From Selaginella moellendorffii (lineage: Eukaryota > Streptophyta > Lycopodiopsida > Selaginellales > Selaginellaceae), in the NCBI RefSeq assembly GCF_000143415.4, contig NW_003314277.1:1854076-1918075 (forward strand): DNA of 64,000 bases. Direction: 5' to 3'. Shown one piece after another: positions 11,023 to 20,983 of this stretch. Within the stretch, counting starts at the first letter, position 1, and each line of letters opens with the position of its first letter. Under the pieces are notes generated by a model. It did not search any database and was not told where the DNA came from. It was given only the letters and a program-made list of their open reading frames with translations. Made by a program: the position numbers and the translations under genes.

Positions 11023-13533
11023 TCACCTCACTTCGCCTTCTTCCTCCTCTTCTTCGATCCACCCCCCTGTTCCTGTTCGTGCCAGTTCCTGGACTTGGAT
11101 CCCCAGCGATGGTGCTTTACGTCTGTAGAACCTCACATTAGACTCGGCCAGAACCAATCCTTTTGCTGCCACCAGCTTTTCCGCAACAAGCTCGTCAACC
11201 GTGATTTCGGCGACGGGGGTCCGATTTTTCCAGAAAAACTTCTTCACAGCCCTTTGGAATTCCTCCAGCACGCCTTCGCCAAGAACCGCTCTAACCACGA
11301 GTTCGCACACTGCTCCCGATAGAGCCCTCGAATCCAGCGTCAGCGGGAATCCAGTGAAGTTCAAAACGCAGGTGCTGGTGCCCGACGTGAAATTCTTGGG
11401 CCTATAGACTGCTCCCGGCCAAATGTAAGTGGGAGGCCTGTGTAGTGTCAACGGCAGCTCCTTGTGGCAGAATTCTCGCGTGAATCTGATATAAGCGGAC
11501 ATTAGTGCATCCGCATCAGCATCCGATTGAAGAAAGACTAGTGCCTTGGGCTCTTGCCCCACCCAGCTTATCCTCGTGATGCAATCTGCCACGCTTTTTT
11601 CTGGTTGCAACTTCTTCATCCCCTTCCGCAGCAGCATCCTGAGCTTGGTAGGATCATAACGGGAAGTTTCAGTCGGCAAGTTGACGATGAAAAGAGTTTT
11701 CTGCGCGTGAGGCTGGAATGGCCTCAGGACCCGGCCAGCCACAAACAACCTGTCCTTGCTGCTCATCAGAGCGCTCGCAGCCTGCTCTTCGAGTATTGCA
11801 AAGCAGCAGCCCTCCCTGAAAAGCACGTCTCTGAAAGGAGGCTTGCCTTCTTCCAGCACGCTGGTTCTCAAAAGCACCGTCTCCAGGGCCTCGGCCAGTG
11901 CACATCTGAACTGTCTCTCGGCAACCGTGCAAACTCGACACCCGTCGAATTGCAGCACTTTGTAGATGCTTGATGATGCACCGGTCTTGTACGCCGCACG
12001 AGGTCGCTGGTAACCTTCTGGGCGAAACAACGAGAACTTCAAGTCATCCAAGGAGAACTCTTCTGTAGCCCGGACATAAATTTCCATGAGACGGTTGGCC
12101 ATATCCTCGGAAGAGAATATTACCCGCCCTCCATCCGCTGCAGCATCCCACTTCACCTGGAATTTCAGGTCCGCTTCACTTGTATAATTCTTGTGCTTTC
12201 GAAAGAGACCGACGAGCAGCTTCTTCAACTGTTCAGAGTCGAACGTTTCTTTTTGGAACCCCCCAAGCATGATGGACACTTGGTGAAGGCCCCTCTCAGC
12301 CACTTGTCTTTGCCCAGCCCCAGAAAGTCCTTGCATGTGTTGAACTTGACGGTCAATGTTGGATGTAACACGAGCTAAGGGTCTTGCCTCCGGAACTCTA
12401 TCTTGCTGTTTGCCTTGTGCTGCATGTCCTAAATCGAATCGCACGGAACGCTGCTTCTCCGTCGATGGACACTCTCGCACCTTTGTGTTCTTTGTCTTCG
12501 CTGGGCTTTCCTGTTGTTGAACGCTACTCAGCTTAACTGGTTCCTCCCGGTTTTGTTGCTCAAGGTTACTCCCCTTCTGTCTTCCCTGTTGTTCAAGGCT
12601 ACTCTGCCTCTGCATCGATGGACAGTCTCGCACCTTTGTGTTCTTTGATCTCAAACCGCCTGGGCTTTCCTGCTGTTGAACGCTACTCAGCTTCTCTGTT
12701 TCCTCCCGGATTTGTTGTTCAAAGCAGACTCGCTCTTCAAGGTTTCTCGCAGTTCTCTGGCGGCATTGTTGACTTGCTGGCGAGACATCACTCTCCTCGG
12801 AAACTTGGAAAGGCTCTCGCGACAGTGGTAGAGTCCTGACGCCACAGCAGATCACCAAGTTCTGATCGATGTCTGACGTGATGCTTCCATCCAGCTTGCA
12901 ACTGTAGAAAAGCTTCTCAACTGCTGCTTTGTCTGTGAATTCGACATACGCTGCCGCTGGCAAAACGTGGACAGAACCCACCACCTTTGATGTCAAGTCC
13001 CTGTTCAAGACCCCACTAAAGTGGGCTTCTAGCTTGTCCCCGTCCTCCCAACTTGGAGGAAGACCACTGAGGTACACAAACTTTGACGACACCTCCAGAG
13101 ATCGTACTACGTTTACCACGTTGTTTCCATGCCCCTCAAACTGCCTGCTCGCTGTGTAGAGCCTTTCCAGCGCAAACCTTTTCCCGGCGATGGAGAAAGG
13201 CGAGCTCGTCTCGTCGCGACAGACCTGGAAGAGCAGCTCGGCCATGAGCTCCGTGTAGAACACCAGGATGGCCATGTCGCCCTCGACATGCAAACAGTAG
13301 AACACCTTCTCCACAAACTCGTCACAGGGCGGGAAGAACCGGAAGCGCTTGCGAAGAATGTCGTCGGCGAGCTCCTGCAAGGCCTCGGGGCAAGTGTGCT
13401 TCTTTGACAGCGCACGCACCACGAGAGAGTAGGAGCGCTCCTTGATCGCTGGCCCGGGGAAAAAATCTGGTGCTTGAGCTGTCGCCGCCGGCTCGAAAAA
13501 TCTGGCTGCTACCGCCTTGGGCAAATCCGGCAT
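11023..13533 (-). CDS. large intronless repeat protein with RRM-like modules (tandem copy 1)
   Basis: 836 aa, single exon, ATG at 13531-13533. I do not recognise a named family. Modules: a conserved N-domain at about 30-135 (ERSYSLVVRAL, FFPPCDEFVEKVFYCLH, AELLF); an RRM-like unit at about 150-240 with FVYLSGLPPSWEDGDKL and an RNP1-like AAYVEFTDKAAVEKLF; a Gln/Glu/Ser-rich linker at about 255-370 containing two copies of a unit with KLSSVQQQESP; then two alternating pairs of about 90-aa units, each first member ending in a P-x(4-8)-P-x-A-x-Y element (RPRAAYK, WPGAVYR). It ends GTGGWIEEEEEEGEVR. The RRM-like reading is inference from spacing. A diverged paralogue lies directly upstream in the same orientation. 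Confidence 0.7.
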   Translation of the reverse strand: MPDLPKAVAARFFEPAATAQAPDFFPGPAIKERSYSLVVRALSKKHTCPEALQELADDILRKRFRFFPPCDEFVEKVFYCLHVEGDMAILVFYTELMAELLFQVCRDETSSPFSIAGKRFALERLYTASRQFEGHGNNVVNVVRSLEVSSKFVYLSGLPPSWEDGDKLEAHFSGVLNRDLTSKVVGSVHVLPAAAYVEFTDKAAVEKLFYSCKLDGSITSDIDQNLVICCGVRTLPLSREPFQVSEESDVSPASQQCRQRTARNLEERVCFEQQIREETEKLSSVQQQESPGGLRSKNTKVRDCPSMQRQSSLEQQGRQKGSNLEQQNREEPVKLSSVQQQESPAKTKNTKVRECPSTEKQRSVRFDLGHAAQGKQQDRVPEARPLARVTSNIDRQVQHMQGLSGAGQRQVAERGLHQVSIMLGGFQKETFDSEQLKKLLVGLFRKHKNYTSEADLKFQVKWDAAADGGRVIFSSEDMANRLMEIYVRATEEFSLDDLKFSLFRPEGYQRPRAAYKTGASSSIYKVLQFDGCRVCTVAERQFRCALAEALETVLLRTSVLEEGKPPFRDVLFREGCCFAILEEQAASALMSSKDRLFVAGRVLRPFQPHAQKTLFIVNLPTETSRYDPTKLRMLLRKGMKKLQPEKSVADCITRISWVGQEPKALVFLQSDADADALMSAYIRFTREFCHKELPLTLHRPPTYIWPGAVYRPKNFTSGTSTCVLNFTGFPLTLDSRALSGAVCELVVRAVLGEGVLEEFQRAVKKFFWKNRTPVAEITVDELVAEKLVAAKGLVLAESNVRFYRRKAPSLGIQVQELARTGTGGWIEEEEEEGEVR

Positions 13534-14198
13534 CGCCGCTGGCGGGCCTGCGCTTAGAAATCTGTGAATCTTTCGGAATCAGCGCCGGCTTTCCAAGCGT
13601 TTGGTTCTAGCTAGGAACTGGTAGACCAAGTTACCTTGACGATCGGAAATATTTCGCCCTCTCCCCGGATTACGACGATCGCGCAAGCACTGCCGCCGGG
13701 CGCCGATGTCCATCCGCCGCTCCAAGAACTGCCACTCCCCGATCGCGATCGTGAGAGAAAGAACGCAAGAACGCCGATTCCCGGCGGGGATTTTCACCTG
13801 GAGCCCCGGCGCTGCTGATCCGCCGGGCCTGGAATCGGCGCTCGCGGCGGACGCTAGGCGGCAGCGGCGGCATTCTTGGACGGGAAGAAGAAACCTCCGC
13901 CATTCGGTTGTCGCTGGCGCGGCGCGTCCGTGGTACCTAGCGGCATTTCAATGTAAAACTAACAAACACGCAAAATGGGAAGCCCTCACAGCTATACCGT
14001 GCCATCTTTCTCCATAGCATAGCAGGGAAGGAATCTTGGTGATGCAGACATCTACGGCAACGGCATATACCCCTTCGTTTTAGACAGAATATCCTATCTT
14101 GACATACTCCGGGCACGGAATATCCTTAGACCTAATAGCATATTCTTTCCCTTTTCAAGCAGCAGAATATCCCCTCCGTTTGGGTAGAATATTCGCTC
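13534..14198. promoter_or_regulatory. spacer between tandem RRM-like genes with clustered GAATAT/ATATTC motifs
   Basis: 665 bp. The part 14061-14192 has six GAATAT or ATAT-A/T-C cores in about 130 bp (for example AGAATATCC, GGAATATCC, GCATATTC, AGAATATTC). The same core recurs upstream of other genes in the window. No gene is seen in this stretch. Confidence 0.35.
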
Positions 14199-16634
14199 TC
14201 ATTTTTCTTCCTCTTCGATCCAGCCTCCAGTTCTACGAGGAGATCCTTCTTCTCCTTCGCGAAAAACCGTGGCGTCATAGAACGAAATGTGGTGCCCGGC
14301 CAGCGTCAATCCTTTGACATCCACCAGCTTGGCGGCGACGTCCTCCTCCACGATCAAGCTCGCAAGTTCGCTCCCCTTCTGCCAGTAGAACCGCTTGAAA
14401 GGCCTCTCGCCCTGCTCCAGGATGCCATGCTTCGCCAGCGCCATCTCCAGCAGCTCGTTCACGGCCCCCATGAGTGGGATGGGATCCAGCCCCGGGAAAA
14501 TCCCCGCGACGTGAACTTGCCACAGCTCTGGTTGCTGATGATCATCGCCCCAGCCCGGCGGAAGATCTAGATCGATCTTCCTGTCCCTCTTCCTGTAAGT
14601 TGCTCCAGGCCGGACGTAGCGCTCGTGGCGGAAGATCACCAGCGGCATGTCCCACACGCAGAAGTCGAGCGTGAAGTTGACGTAGGCGCTCATGAGCGCG
14701 TCCGCGGCGGCCTCGCTGCGCAGTGTCACCCTGGCCACGCTGCGACCTGACCACTCGATCCGCTCGATGGTGCTGCGGTGGTCGACGCTCATCTTCGCCA
14801 GCCCCGACGCGAGCAGCTGTCCGAGCTTGTCGAGAGTGTTGCCGACGGCCTCCGGGAGCTCGGCCACGAACAAAGTCACCTGGACTTTGGAAGTGTAGAT
14901 GGAGAGAGGCCGGCGAGCCACTGTCAAGCCGACGCAGGCTGAGACGAGAGCGTTGGCCACCACCTCGTCCAGTACCGCCACAGCCTTGGTCTCGAAGTTC
15001 GTGAAGCTCTTGAAGAGAGGTTTGCCTTTCTCCACCACCCCGTGTTTCAGGAGCATCCTCTCCACGGCCTCCACGAGAGCTCCTTTGAGTTGCTCGCGGT
15101 GCAAGTGAACGCCTAGCCCGTCGAAGGTGACGGCTTTGCCATCGGTTGACAGGTTGCCTTCTCTGTAAATCGCGCCTGGTCGATGGTAGCCTTCCGGTCG
15201 AGACAACCAGAACCTCGAGCTGTTCAAGTAAAACTCTTCCGGGAACTGCATGTAGTTGTCCAGAAGGCGATCCACGGTGTTCTCGGAAGAAAAAGCGACT
15301 ACCGCCTCTTTCGGAGATCTCCACGAAACCTCCGGTTCTGCATCGCTGTGGAGCTGGAACTTTCGAAGCATGCTCGAGAAATGGTATGCCACTCGCTCCG
15401 AGTCGAACTTCTCCCTGGTAAGTCCTCCGATCACTAGCCCGCATTGCCTGAGCCTGAATTCTCGTCTCTGTCTTTGCATTTCTGGCGGAACTGCTTCTTC
15501 CCACACGACCCGGCAGCCCCTCTGCGTTGGCGGCTCCCAAACTACTTGACGGCAGCTCGGACCTGTCGCTCGGGGAGATGGAGTTCCGCATTCCATCGAG
15601 TCATCGATGTGCACGTTTCGGATAATCTCCTCGGGCGACCGCAAAGCTTCGCCTTGCTGCTCAACTTGAGGAGTTGACGTCCTTGCCGCTGGAGCTCCTA
15701 CCTTGTCAACTTGTTTTTCCAGATCCTTGAGTTGCACTGTCACCTTTTCTCTAGTTGAGCTTGCAACTTCACGCCGCTTCCCCGCCGGAGTGCTCGTCAT
15801 TGTCTCCGTAGCGCAAGAATCCTCCAAAGTTTTCCTCTTCTCTTCGAAAACAACCTCTTGCTCTTCTGCTGATGCGTCACTCGACTGGCTCCTCCGACCT
15901 GGGACCACTCTCCACAGCGGCAAAATCTTCCCGGAGCAAATCACAACCTCCTGGCCAATGTCCGTCACGATCCTCGCGTCTTGCTCGCACCGAAAGAAGA
16001 GCCTGTCAATGGCTGCCTTGGACGTACACTCGAGATACGCGGCCCCTGGAAAGACCCGGACCGATGTCACAACTTTGAATGGAAAGTCGCTCTCCAAGAA
16101 CCCATTGAAGTATCTTTCGAGCTTGTCCGCGTCCTCCCATTTCCGTGGAACTCCGGCTAGAAAAACGAACTTGGACGCTGGGACTGGCCCTGCCGCTGCT
16201 GCTTCCGCCAGGAAATTCTCGATCATTCGGCACTGCTCGCCTGACCGATCGTAGATCCTCTCCAGCGAGAACCTCTTGCCGGCGATGGAGAAAGGCGAGA
16301 TCGTCTCATCGCAGCACGCGAAGAAGAGAAGCTCCGCCATGAGCTCCGAGGAGAACACCAGGATGCCCATGTCTCCATCGACATGCAAGCAGTAGAAAAC
16401 CTTCTCCACGAATTCGTCACAGGGCGGGAAGAATCGAAAGCTCTCCCGGAGAATGCCGTCGGCGAGCCGCTGCAAATCTTCGGGGCAAGTGTCCTTCTTG
16501 GAGATCCCGCGCACGATGAGAGAGTAAGATCGCTCCTCCTCTCGAAATATCGGCGCTCCCTCTGCCAAAGCATCCGGCTCGCGAGGATGTGTGCCCGCCG
16601 CAAGCCTCTCCAGCCTCTTCTGGAATGCGAGCAT
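14199..16634 (-). CDS. large intronless repeat protein with RRM-like modules (tandem copy 2)
   Basis: 811 aa from ATG 16632-16634 (MLAFQKRLERL); the frame is open slightly further but has no earlier ATG before a stop. It is a paralogue of the 11023-13533 gene: the same N-domain (ERSYSLIVRGISKKDTCPEDL, FFPPCDEFVEKVFYCLH), an RRM-like unit (FVFLAGVPRKWEDADKL...GAAYLECTSKAAIDRLFF), a charged linker without the duplicated Gln unit, and alternating C-terminal units (RPEGYHRPGAIYR, ERYVRPGATYRKR). The tail is RRTGGWIEEEEK. Keeping both long frames without stops suggests both are under selection. Function is unknown; a nucleic-acid-binding role is only suggested by the RRM-like pattern. Confidence 0.7.
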   Translation of the reverse strand: MLAFQKRLERLAAGTHPREPDALAEGAPIFREEERSYSLIVRGISKKDTCPEDLQRLADGILRESFRFFPPCDEFVEKVFYCLHVDGDMGILVFSSELMAELLFFACCDETISPFSIAGKRFSLERIYDRSGEQCRMIENFLAEAAAAGPVPASKFVFLAGVPRKWEDADKLERYFNGFLESDFPFKVVTSVRVFPGAAYLECTSKAAIDRLFFRCEQDARIVTDIGQEVVICSGKILPLWRVVPGRRSQSSDASAEEQEVVFEEKRKTLEDSCATETMTSTPAGKRREVASSTREKVTVQLKDLEKQVDKVGAPAARTSTPQVEQQGEALRSPEEIIRNVHIDDSMECGTPSPRATGPSCRQVVWEPPTQRGCRVVWEEAVPPEMQRQRREFRLRQCGLVIGGLTREKFDSERVAYHFSSMLRKFQLHSDAEPEVSWRSPKEAVVAFSSENTVDRLLDNYMQFPEEFYLNSSRFWLSRPEGYHRPGAIYREGNLSTDGKAVTFDGLGVHLHREQLKGALVEAVERMLLKHGVVEKGKPLFKSFTNFETKAVAVLDEVVANALVSACVGLTVARRPLSIYTSKVQVTLFVAELPEAVGNTLDKLGQLLASGLAKMSVDHRSTIERIEWSGRSVARVTLRSEAAADALMSAYVNFTLDFCVWDMPLVIFRHERYVRPGATYRKRDRKIDLDLPPGWGDDHQQPELWQVHVAGIFPGLDPIPLMGAVNELLEMALAKHGILEQGERPFKRFYWQKGSELASLIVEEDVAAKLVDVKGLTLAGHHISFYDATVFREGEEGSPRRTGGWIEEEEK

Positions 16635-17601
16635 GAAAATCTGTTCCTCGATACCTCGATCGCGCAAGAACTACCTCGATCCCCTCGATCGCGCGATCGC
16701 AGTGGATTCTCGAAGATTTTCGTCGCCGCGAGCAAACATTCCAAGATACCTCTCTTTCCCGCACGCGAGCCCGGACAATCGGGATCGCGAGTATTGTAAA
16801 ATCATCCAAAAAGACCTAAAGCCTGCCCTCCTTAAAAACTCGCACAGCCATTTGTCCATAGCTCTCCTAATGACTAGCACGCTTCACAGCAGGCATATTC
16901 CAAGAACATAACGTCCCACAGCCAGAATATAACACGAGCCGGAATATATCACGAGACAGAATATACGAAGAATCAAAATATACCAACCACGGTATTAGTG
17001 TTCCTATTAATCAAACCATAGTTTTGTTTTACATAAGCAGCCCGCTCGCTTCAACAGCTCTTTTTTTTTCTCGTGTTTGTTCTTCACGACGCCTTTCTGC
17101 GTGAAACCAATCAACCTGTATACACGAAAACCGCATTAGCTCCAAATGCTCTCTCTCACCTACACATTTTTTACACATGAGAGTATCACCCTGAAAAACC
17201 TGCACGCTTCAAGAAAACTTTGGAGACGAGGAAAAAAGAAAACGAGGAAGACCAGAAAAAAAAGGATACCTGAGAGACAAGCAGCAGCTATAAAAAAAAA
17301 TCCTGTTATGTTAGTATCAACCTGGAGAGAATGCAAAGGCAAGCAGCCATGCAGGGACCAAGTAGAAGAAAGCAAAAAAAAGGCCTGCTCGGGAATGGAA
17401 AAAGCCCGGAAGAACAAAGAAAAAACCGGGAGAGAGGGAAGAACAGGCAAGACCAAGCAAGCAAAAAATCCAAAAGTTTTGCACATCAAGGTGGTGCCCT
17501 GCACACCTGCACAGAGTGGAGATCTGTGAGCTATGTTTGATGCCACCTGCATGAAGGAAAGCAAGGATTTTCAAGAGAAACCAACCAGAGAGCGTTGCGA
17601 T
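16635..17601. other. intergenic region; promoter motifs and U2AF35 3' UTR
   Basis: 16892-16985 holds five GAATAT/ATATTC/AATATA cores just upstream of the preceding minus-strand gene. 17140-17560 is purine-rich on the plus strand with CT-rich, splice-like tracts on the minus strand. It probably contains the 3' UTR of U2AF35, possibly with an intron. No protein-coding signal is convincing. Confidence 0.4.
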
Positions 17602-18756
17602 TCACTCGGCGCCGTATGGAAGCTGGTTTCCATTCGCTTCGCCGCCACCGCCGCCTCCGCCGTGCTCCTCTCGCTCCCTGTTCCATTGCTCGATCCTGGC
17701 TCGCCTCTCCACGCTGCCTTCCCGGCCGCCGCGCGATCGAGGACTGCGGCTGCGGCTGCCATCTCGCCTCCGCGGTCGATCGTACCTGCTGTGATGATCG
17801 TAGTTACCTCCTCGATCATCGTACCTCCGTCGTCGATCGTCGTAGTGGCGACGGTCGTCTTGCCTGCGAGGACTCATGCTGCGGCTTCTGCTGCGTCCTC
17901 CTCGTCTTCTGTAGCCTCCAAACAGCCGCCTCCGTAACTCTCTGCAGCAGAGACAATGTCACAAGAACAGGAGTCAGAAAATAAAAAACAGTTTTTGGAT
18001 GACCAGACCTTCCAATGCGTCGCAAGTGCATGAAGTTGCAGTAGCCTCCACGGTTACAAGTGTTTTCTTCGTACTGACGACATGTAGCTTCTCGAAAATC
18101 GGTCACAGGCGAAAAATCAACGATGATGGGTCGACCTGCAAAGAAAAACATTTTTGAAAAAACAGGAGAGAAGAGGAACACGCAAACCTGCATAGAAACG
18201 TCCTGATAGTGCCTTCAGAGCCGCAGCAGCTTCTTCCTCCTCCCTAAATTGCACATACACATTTCCAACCTGAAAGGAAGCAACGAAGAAAACAACGAAC
18301 AAAAACAAAAAACAAAAAAACAAAGCATCAGAATAAAAATGAGAAACACAAGGCTTACCATATGGTCTGCAAGATTGTCGCACACATTGAGGCTTTCAAT
18401 CTCCCCATACTTGCTGAGCTCCTCAAACATATCCTCGTAAAAGTCCTGCCAAGCAAACAAAAACGAAAAAAGAAAAAATTGAGACCCACAAAGCAAATCT
18501 CAAGAAACCACTCCAGTACCTCAAAATGCTCCTGGATTTTCTTCTGATCCATCGTCTGCCCATTCAGATCCATCCCCGGCGTCGCCATATCCGGCCTCTG
18601 GTACATATTCGAGAGCAGCAGCGTGGGGCTGATTGTGGGCTTGTTGTGGAGCCTGGAGCAGCGGTCGCCATGGCGGCAAGCACCGATCTTGAAATAGAAG
18701 GGGCAGTTAACGCGATCCTTCTCTGTGCCGAAGATGGAGGCGAGATGCTCCGCCAT
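17602..18756 (-). CDS. U2AF35: U2 snRNP auxiliary factor small subunit (U2AF35)
   Basis: Multi-exon gene. It begins [22 protein letters not shown] with a first CCCH zinc finger ([20 protein letters not shown]). Next are the UHM/RRM exons ([37 protein letters not shown], then [24 protein letters not shown]) and a second zinc finger ([19 protein letters not shown]). The C-terminal tail is RS/RD- and Gly-rich with [11 protein letters not shown], ending QLPYGAE with TGA at 17602-17604. U2AF35 reads the 3' splice-site AG and pairs with U2AF65. The order and spacing are those of plant U2AF35. Confidence 0.93.
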
Positions 18757-18924
18757 CGCCGAGAGCTGCGTAAACCCTAGAACAACCCTCCCAACGCGTT
18801 TGACCTAGAGGACGCCACCGCCACACGATCCAGCCACAGTACTGGATCACGGGCGCGACGTCACCGCGCGGGGGAATATACCGTTACCGCCCATTAGAAT
18901 ATTCTATGTTACAAAGCGTACACC

Positions 18925-20609
18925 TCATCCTGTGGTGTTGAATGTGAATTCCTCGTTCGTCGTGAGTTTGTCGCCCTTGTTCTTCCCAAGTGATGGGACA
19001 TCGTCCTGGAAGTTGAAGCTCCTGGTGGAAGAAGTTCTCTCCACTGCGAGATCGTCAGAGATTGCGAGCTCCAAGCTTCCATCGATCTTCTCTCCACTGC
19101 CGAACGAATCCATCTTTCCATCGCTCTCGCTCGAGAGCGAGTACCTGGAGCTCGTCACGCTCACCATCTGTCCCTCCGGCGAGCTCGAGGATCGGTCCAG
19201 GTTCTCGGCGGGACGAGGGCGATCGCGAGCGCGAGGGCGAGATGGCGACGCTGGCTTCACGTTTGTCCCGCCGGTCCAGACCATGAAGTAGAAGTCGATC
19301 GGCTCGCGAGCTTGCCTGTGAGATGAGATCTTCTCACTGATGGAATGAGCGTTGAAGCACCGGATGGCTCCCGAGGCCGAGACGAACCACGGCGTCACCT
19401 TCTCGCCAGCAACGCGGGAGACGACCAAGAGCTTGTTTGCTGAGCATGCCGCGTCGTAGATCTTTCGTAGCCCCGCTCGATCGGCCGCTGTTCCTATGTC
19501 TACCGATGAAACATAGCAAAATCCCTGCGAGAAAAAGTTCAACTTTAGCGCAGTTGGAGATCACTTCTACGCACCTCTTCTGTGCAAGTGATATTGACAC
19601 CGAGCCGAGCTTCGTCATCGGTGGGCTGGAGTGTGATCGCGATCTCTCCTTCCGGTGGAGAGTACCAAAGCCTGATTGCCCGAGTTACATTAATTTCGGT
19701 ACCTTCTAGTTCATGCAATGGATACATTCCCGAGTTTACCATCCCCAGAGGGTCCTCGGGATTGCTCGATCCAAAGTATTTCGACGTTGAGGACTGATAC
19801 CAGAGATCAGCTTTGAAACGATAGAGAAAAAAGGAGAAGGAACTGGCATACCTGTAGAAACATTGGCTCGCTCTGGATATTCACAAAGATCACTGGAACG
19901 CCGGAGCTCTGCGAAGCCGACAGCCACGCCATTGCTCTAGCTGTAGTGTTCTCGAGATCGCCATCGCCACCCTCGTTGGCGCGTTGGAACGGCATCAAAA
20001 TGAGCGAGAAAACCATGGCAGAATTGGGCGATGGGAGGAACTGGTGCATTTTGGATTGCCATGGATAGGAGATGAGCCGGTCCTTTATGGAGACTTGCTG
20101 GGAGACGCAGGGCCTCTTGAGCTTTTCCATAAGCCTTCTAGTCTGGTCTGCAAAACTAAGTAAAGTTCCATCAAATCACACTGTTCTAGGCAGTCGAGCA
20201 AGAAAAAAATCCAAGTAGTACCTTGCAGAGCCACGCATTCTTCCTCGGTAGAGTCCATGAGCAGTGCGACGTAGTTCTTCTGGACGGGATCCGCAAACAA
20301 GTAGAGCTTCTTGCGCATCATCGCTTCCTCCGAGACAACACACACGCTCAAATCGACCTTAGTACCTCTTCGCTTCACTCTCGCCAGTGCCGTCTCGTTC
20401 GCCTTGTGGATCTTCCGGAGCTCGCGCTGCAAGCCATACTTCCCGTCCTTGAAAGGCGCGCTGGCAAAGACATTGACCTCTTGCTTCACCGCCGTGATCT
20501 GCTCGATTACATCCCCGGGCAGCAATCGGCCCTCGCTCCAATCCTCGGCGCCGCAGCCAGTGATGGATTTCACGGCCACCAGCGCCTGCCTCTCCGTCGG
20601 CCCTCCCAT
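18925..20609 (-). CDS. conserved plant protein of unknown function with PDZ-like segment
   Basis: Multi-exon gene. Exon 1 starts at MGGPTERQALVAVKSITGC (ATG 20607-20609). The next exon gives TRRLMEKLKRPCVSQQVSIKDRLISYPW, then SAMVFSLILMPFQRANEGG and SGVPVIFVNIQSEPMFLQ. Another exon holds EGTEINVTRAIRLWYSPPEGEIAITLQP and LGVNITCTEEGFCYVSSVDIGTAADRAGL, which reads like a PDZ/GRIP-type core (a strand followed by a bulky pocket and a DR/AG-L helix). The C-terminal 120 residues are Ser/Arg rich and probably disordered. I do not recognise a named family. It is divergent from the BRIZ gene, with 374 bp between ATGs. Confidence 0.65.
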
Positions 20610-20983
20610 GGAGAATCAAGATCGAGCAAAATGCTCATCCATCCAGCCTCCAAGCTCCGCGGTAGAAAATTCCCGAATTCCTGCGAGACGAAGTAGCCTG
20701 GAAATCAGCGCACAGGGATCGAGAAGAGGATTCCCCTGGCCCTGTTCGCCGCCATAGCCGTGCCGCACTGCCGGGCAGAGACGCGTTTGAAAAGTACTAG
20801 CACTAAGGTTTGGGCCCAAGATACTTTTCTTTAAATCCGGTTTAGGGTTCGAATTCTTTGACGAGCACTTGGGGGCTTTGCCAGGATTTCTAGGGTTCTT
20901 GGGAGCTCGCGCGCGAATCAAATATTTCCAGGGCTTGTGCTAGCGCCTTGATTTCCAGGGCTCTTGGCGCGCCGATCGCCACA
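20610..20983. promoter_or_regulatory. bidirectional promoter with site II and telo-box
   Basis: A TGGGCC site II-type element lies in the palindromic TTGGGCCCAA near 20809-20818. A telo-box-like TTTAGGGTT follows near 20842. The pairing of these two motifs is typical of plant promoters for growth- and cell-cycle-related genes. Confidence 0.4.

Noticed and set aside
14542-15591. 349-codon Arg/Ser-rich frame inside the second RRM-like gene
   Set aside because: Same-strand alternative frame of a GC-rich gene; the composition is a frame-shifted artefact.
17146-17564. 127- and 134-codon frames on both strands between the RRM-like gene and U2AF35
   Set aside because: Low-complexity Lys/Arg or Leu/Phe strings from a purine/pyrimidine-skewed tract; no homology pattern.
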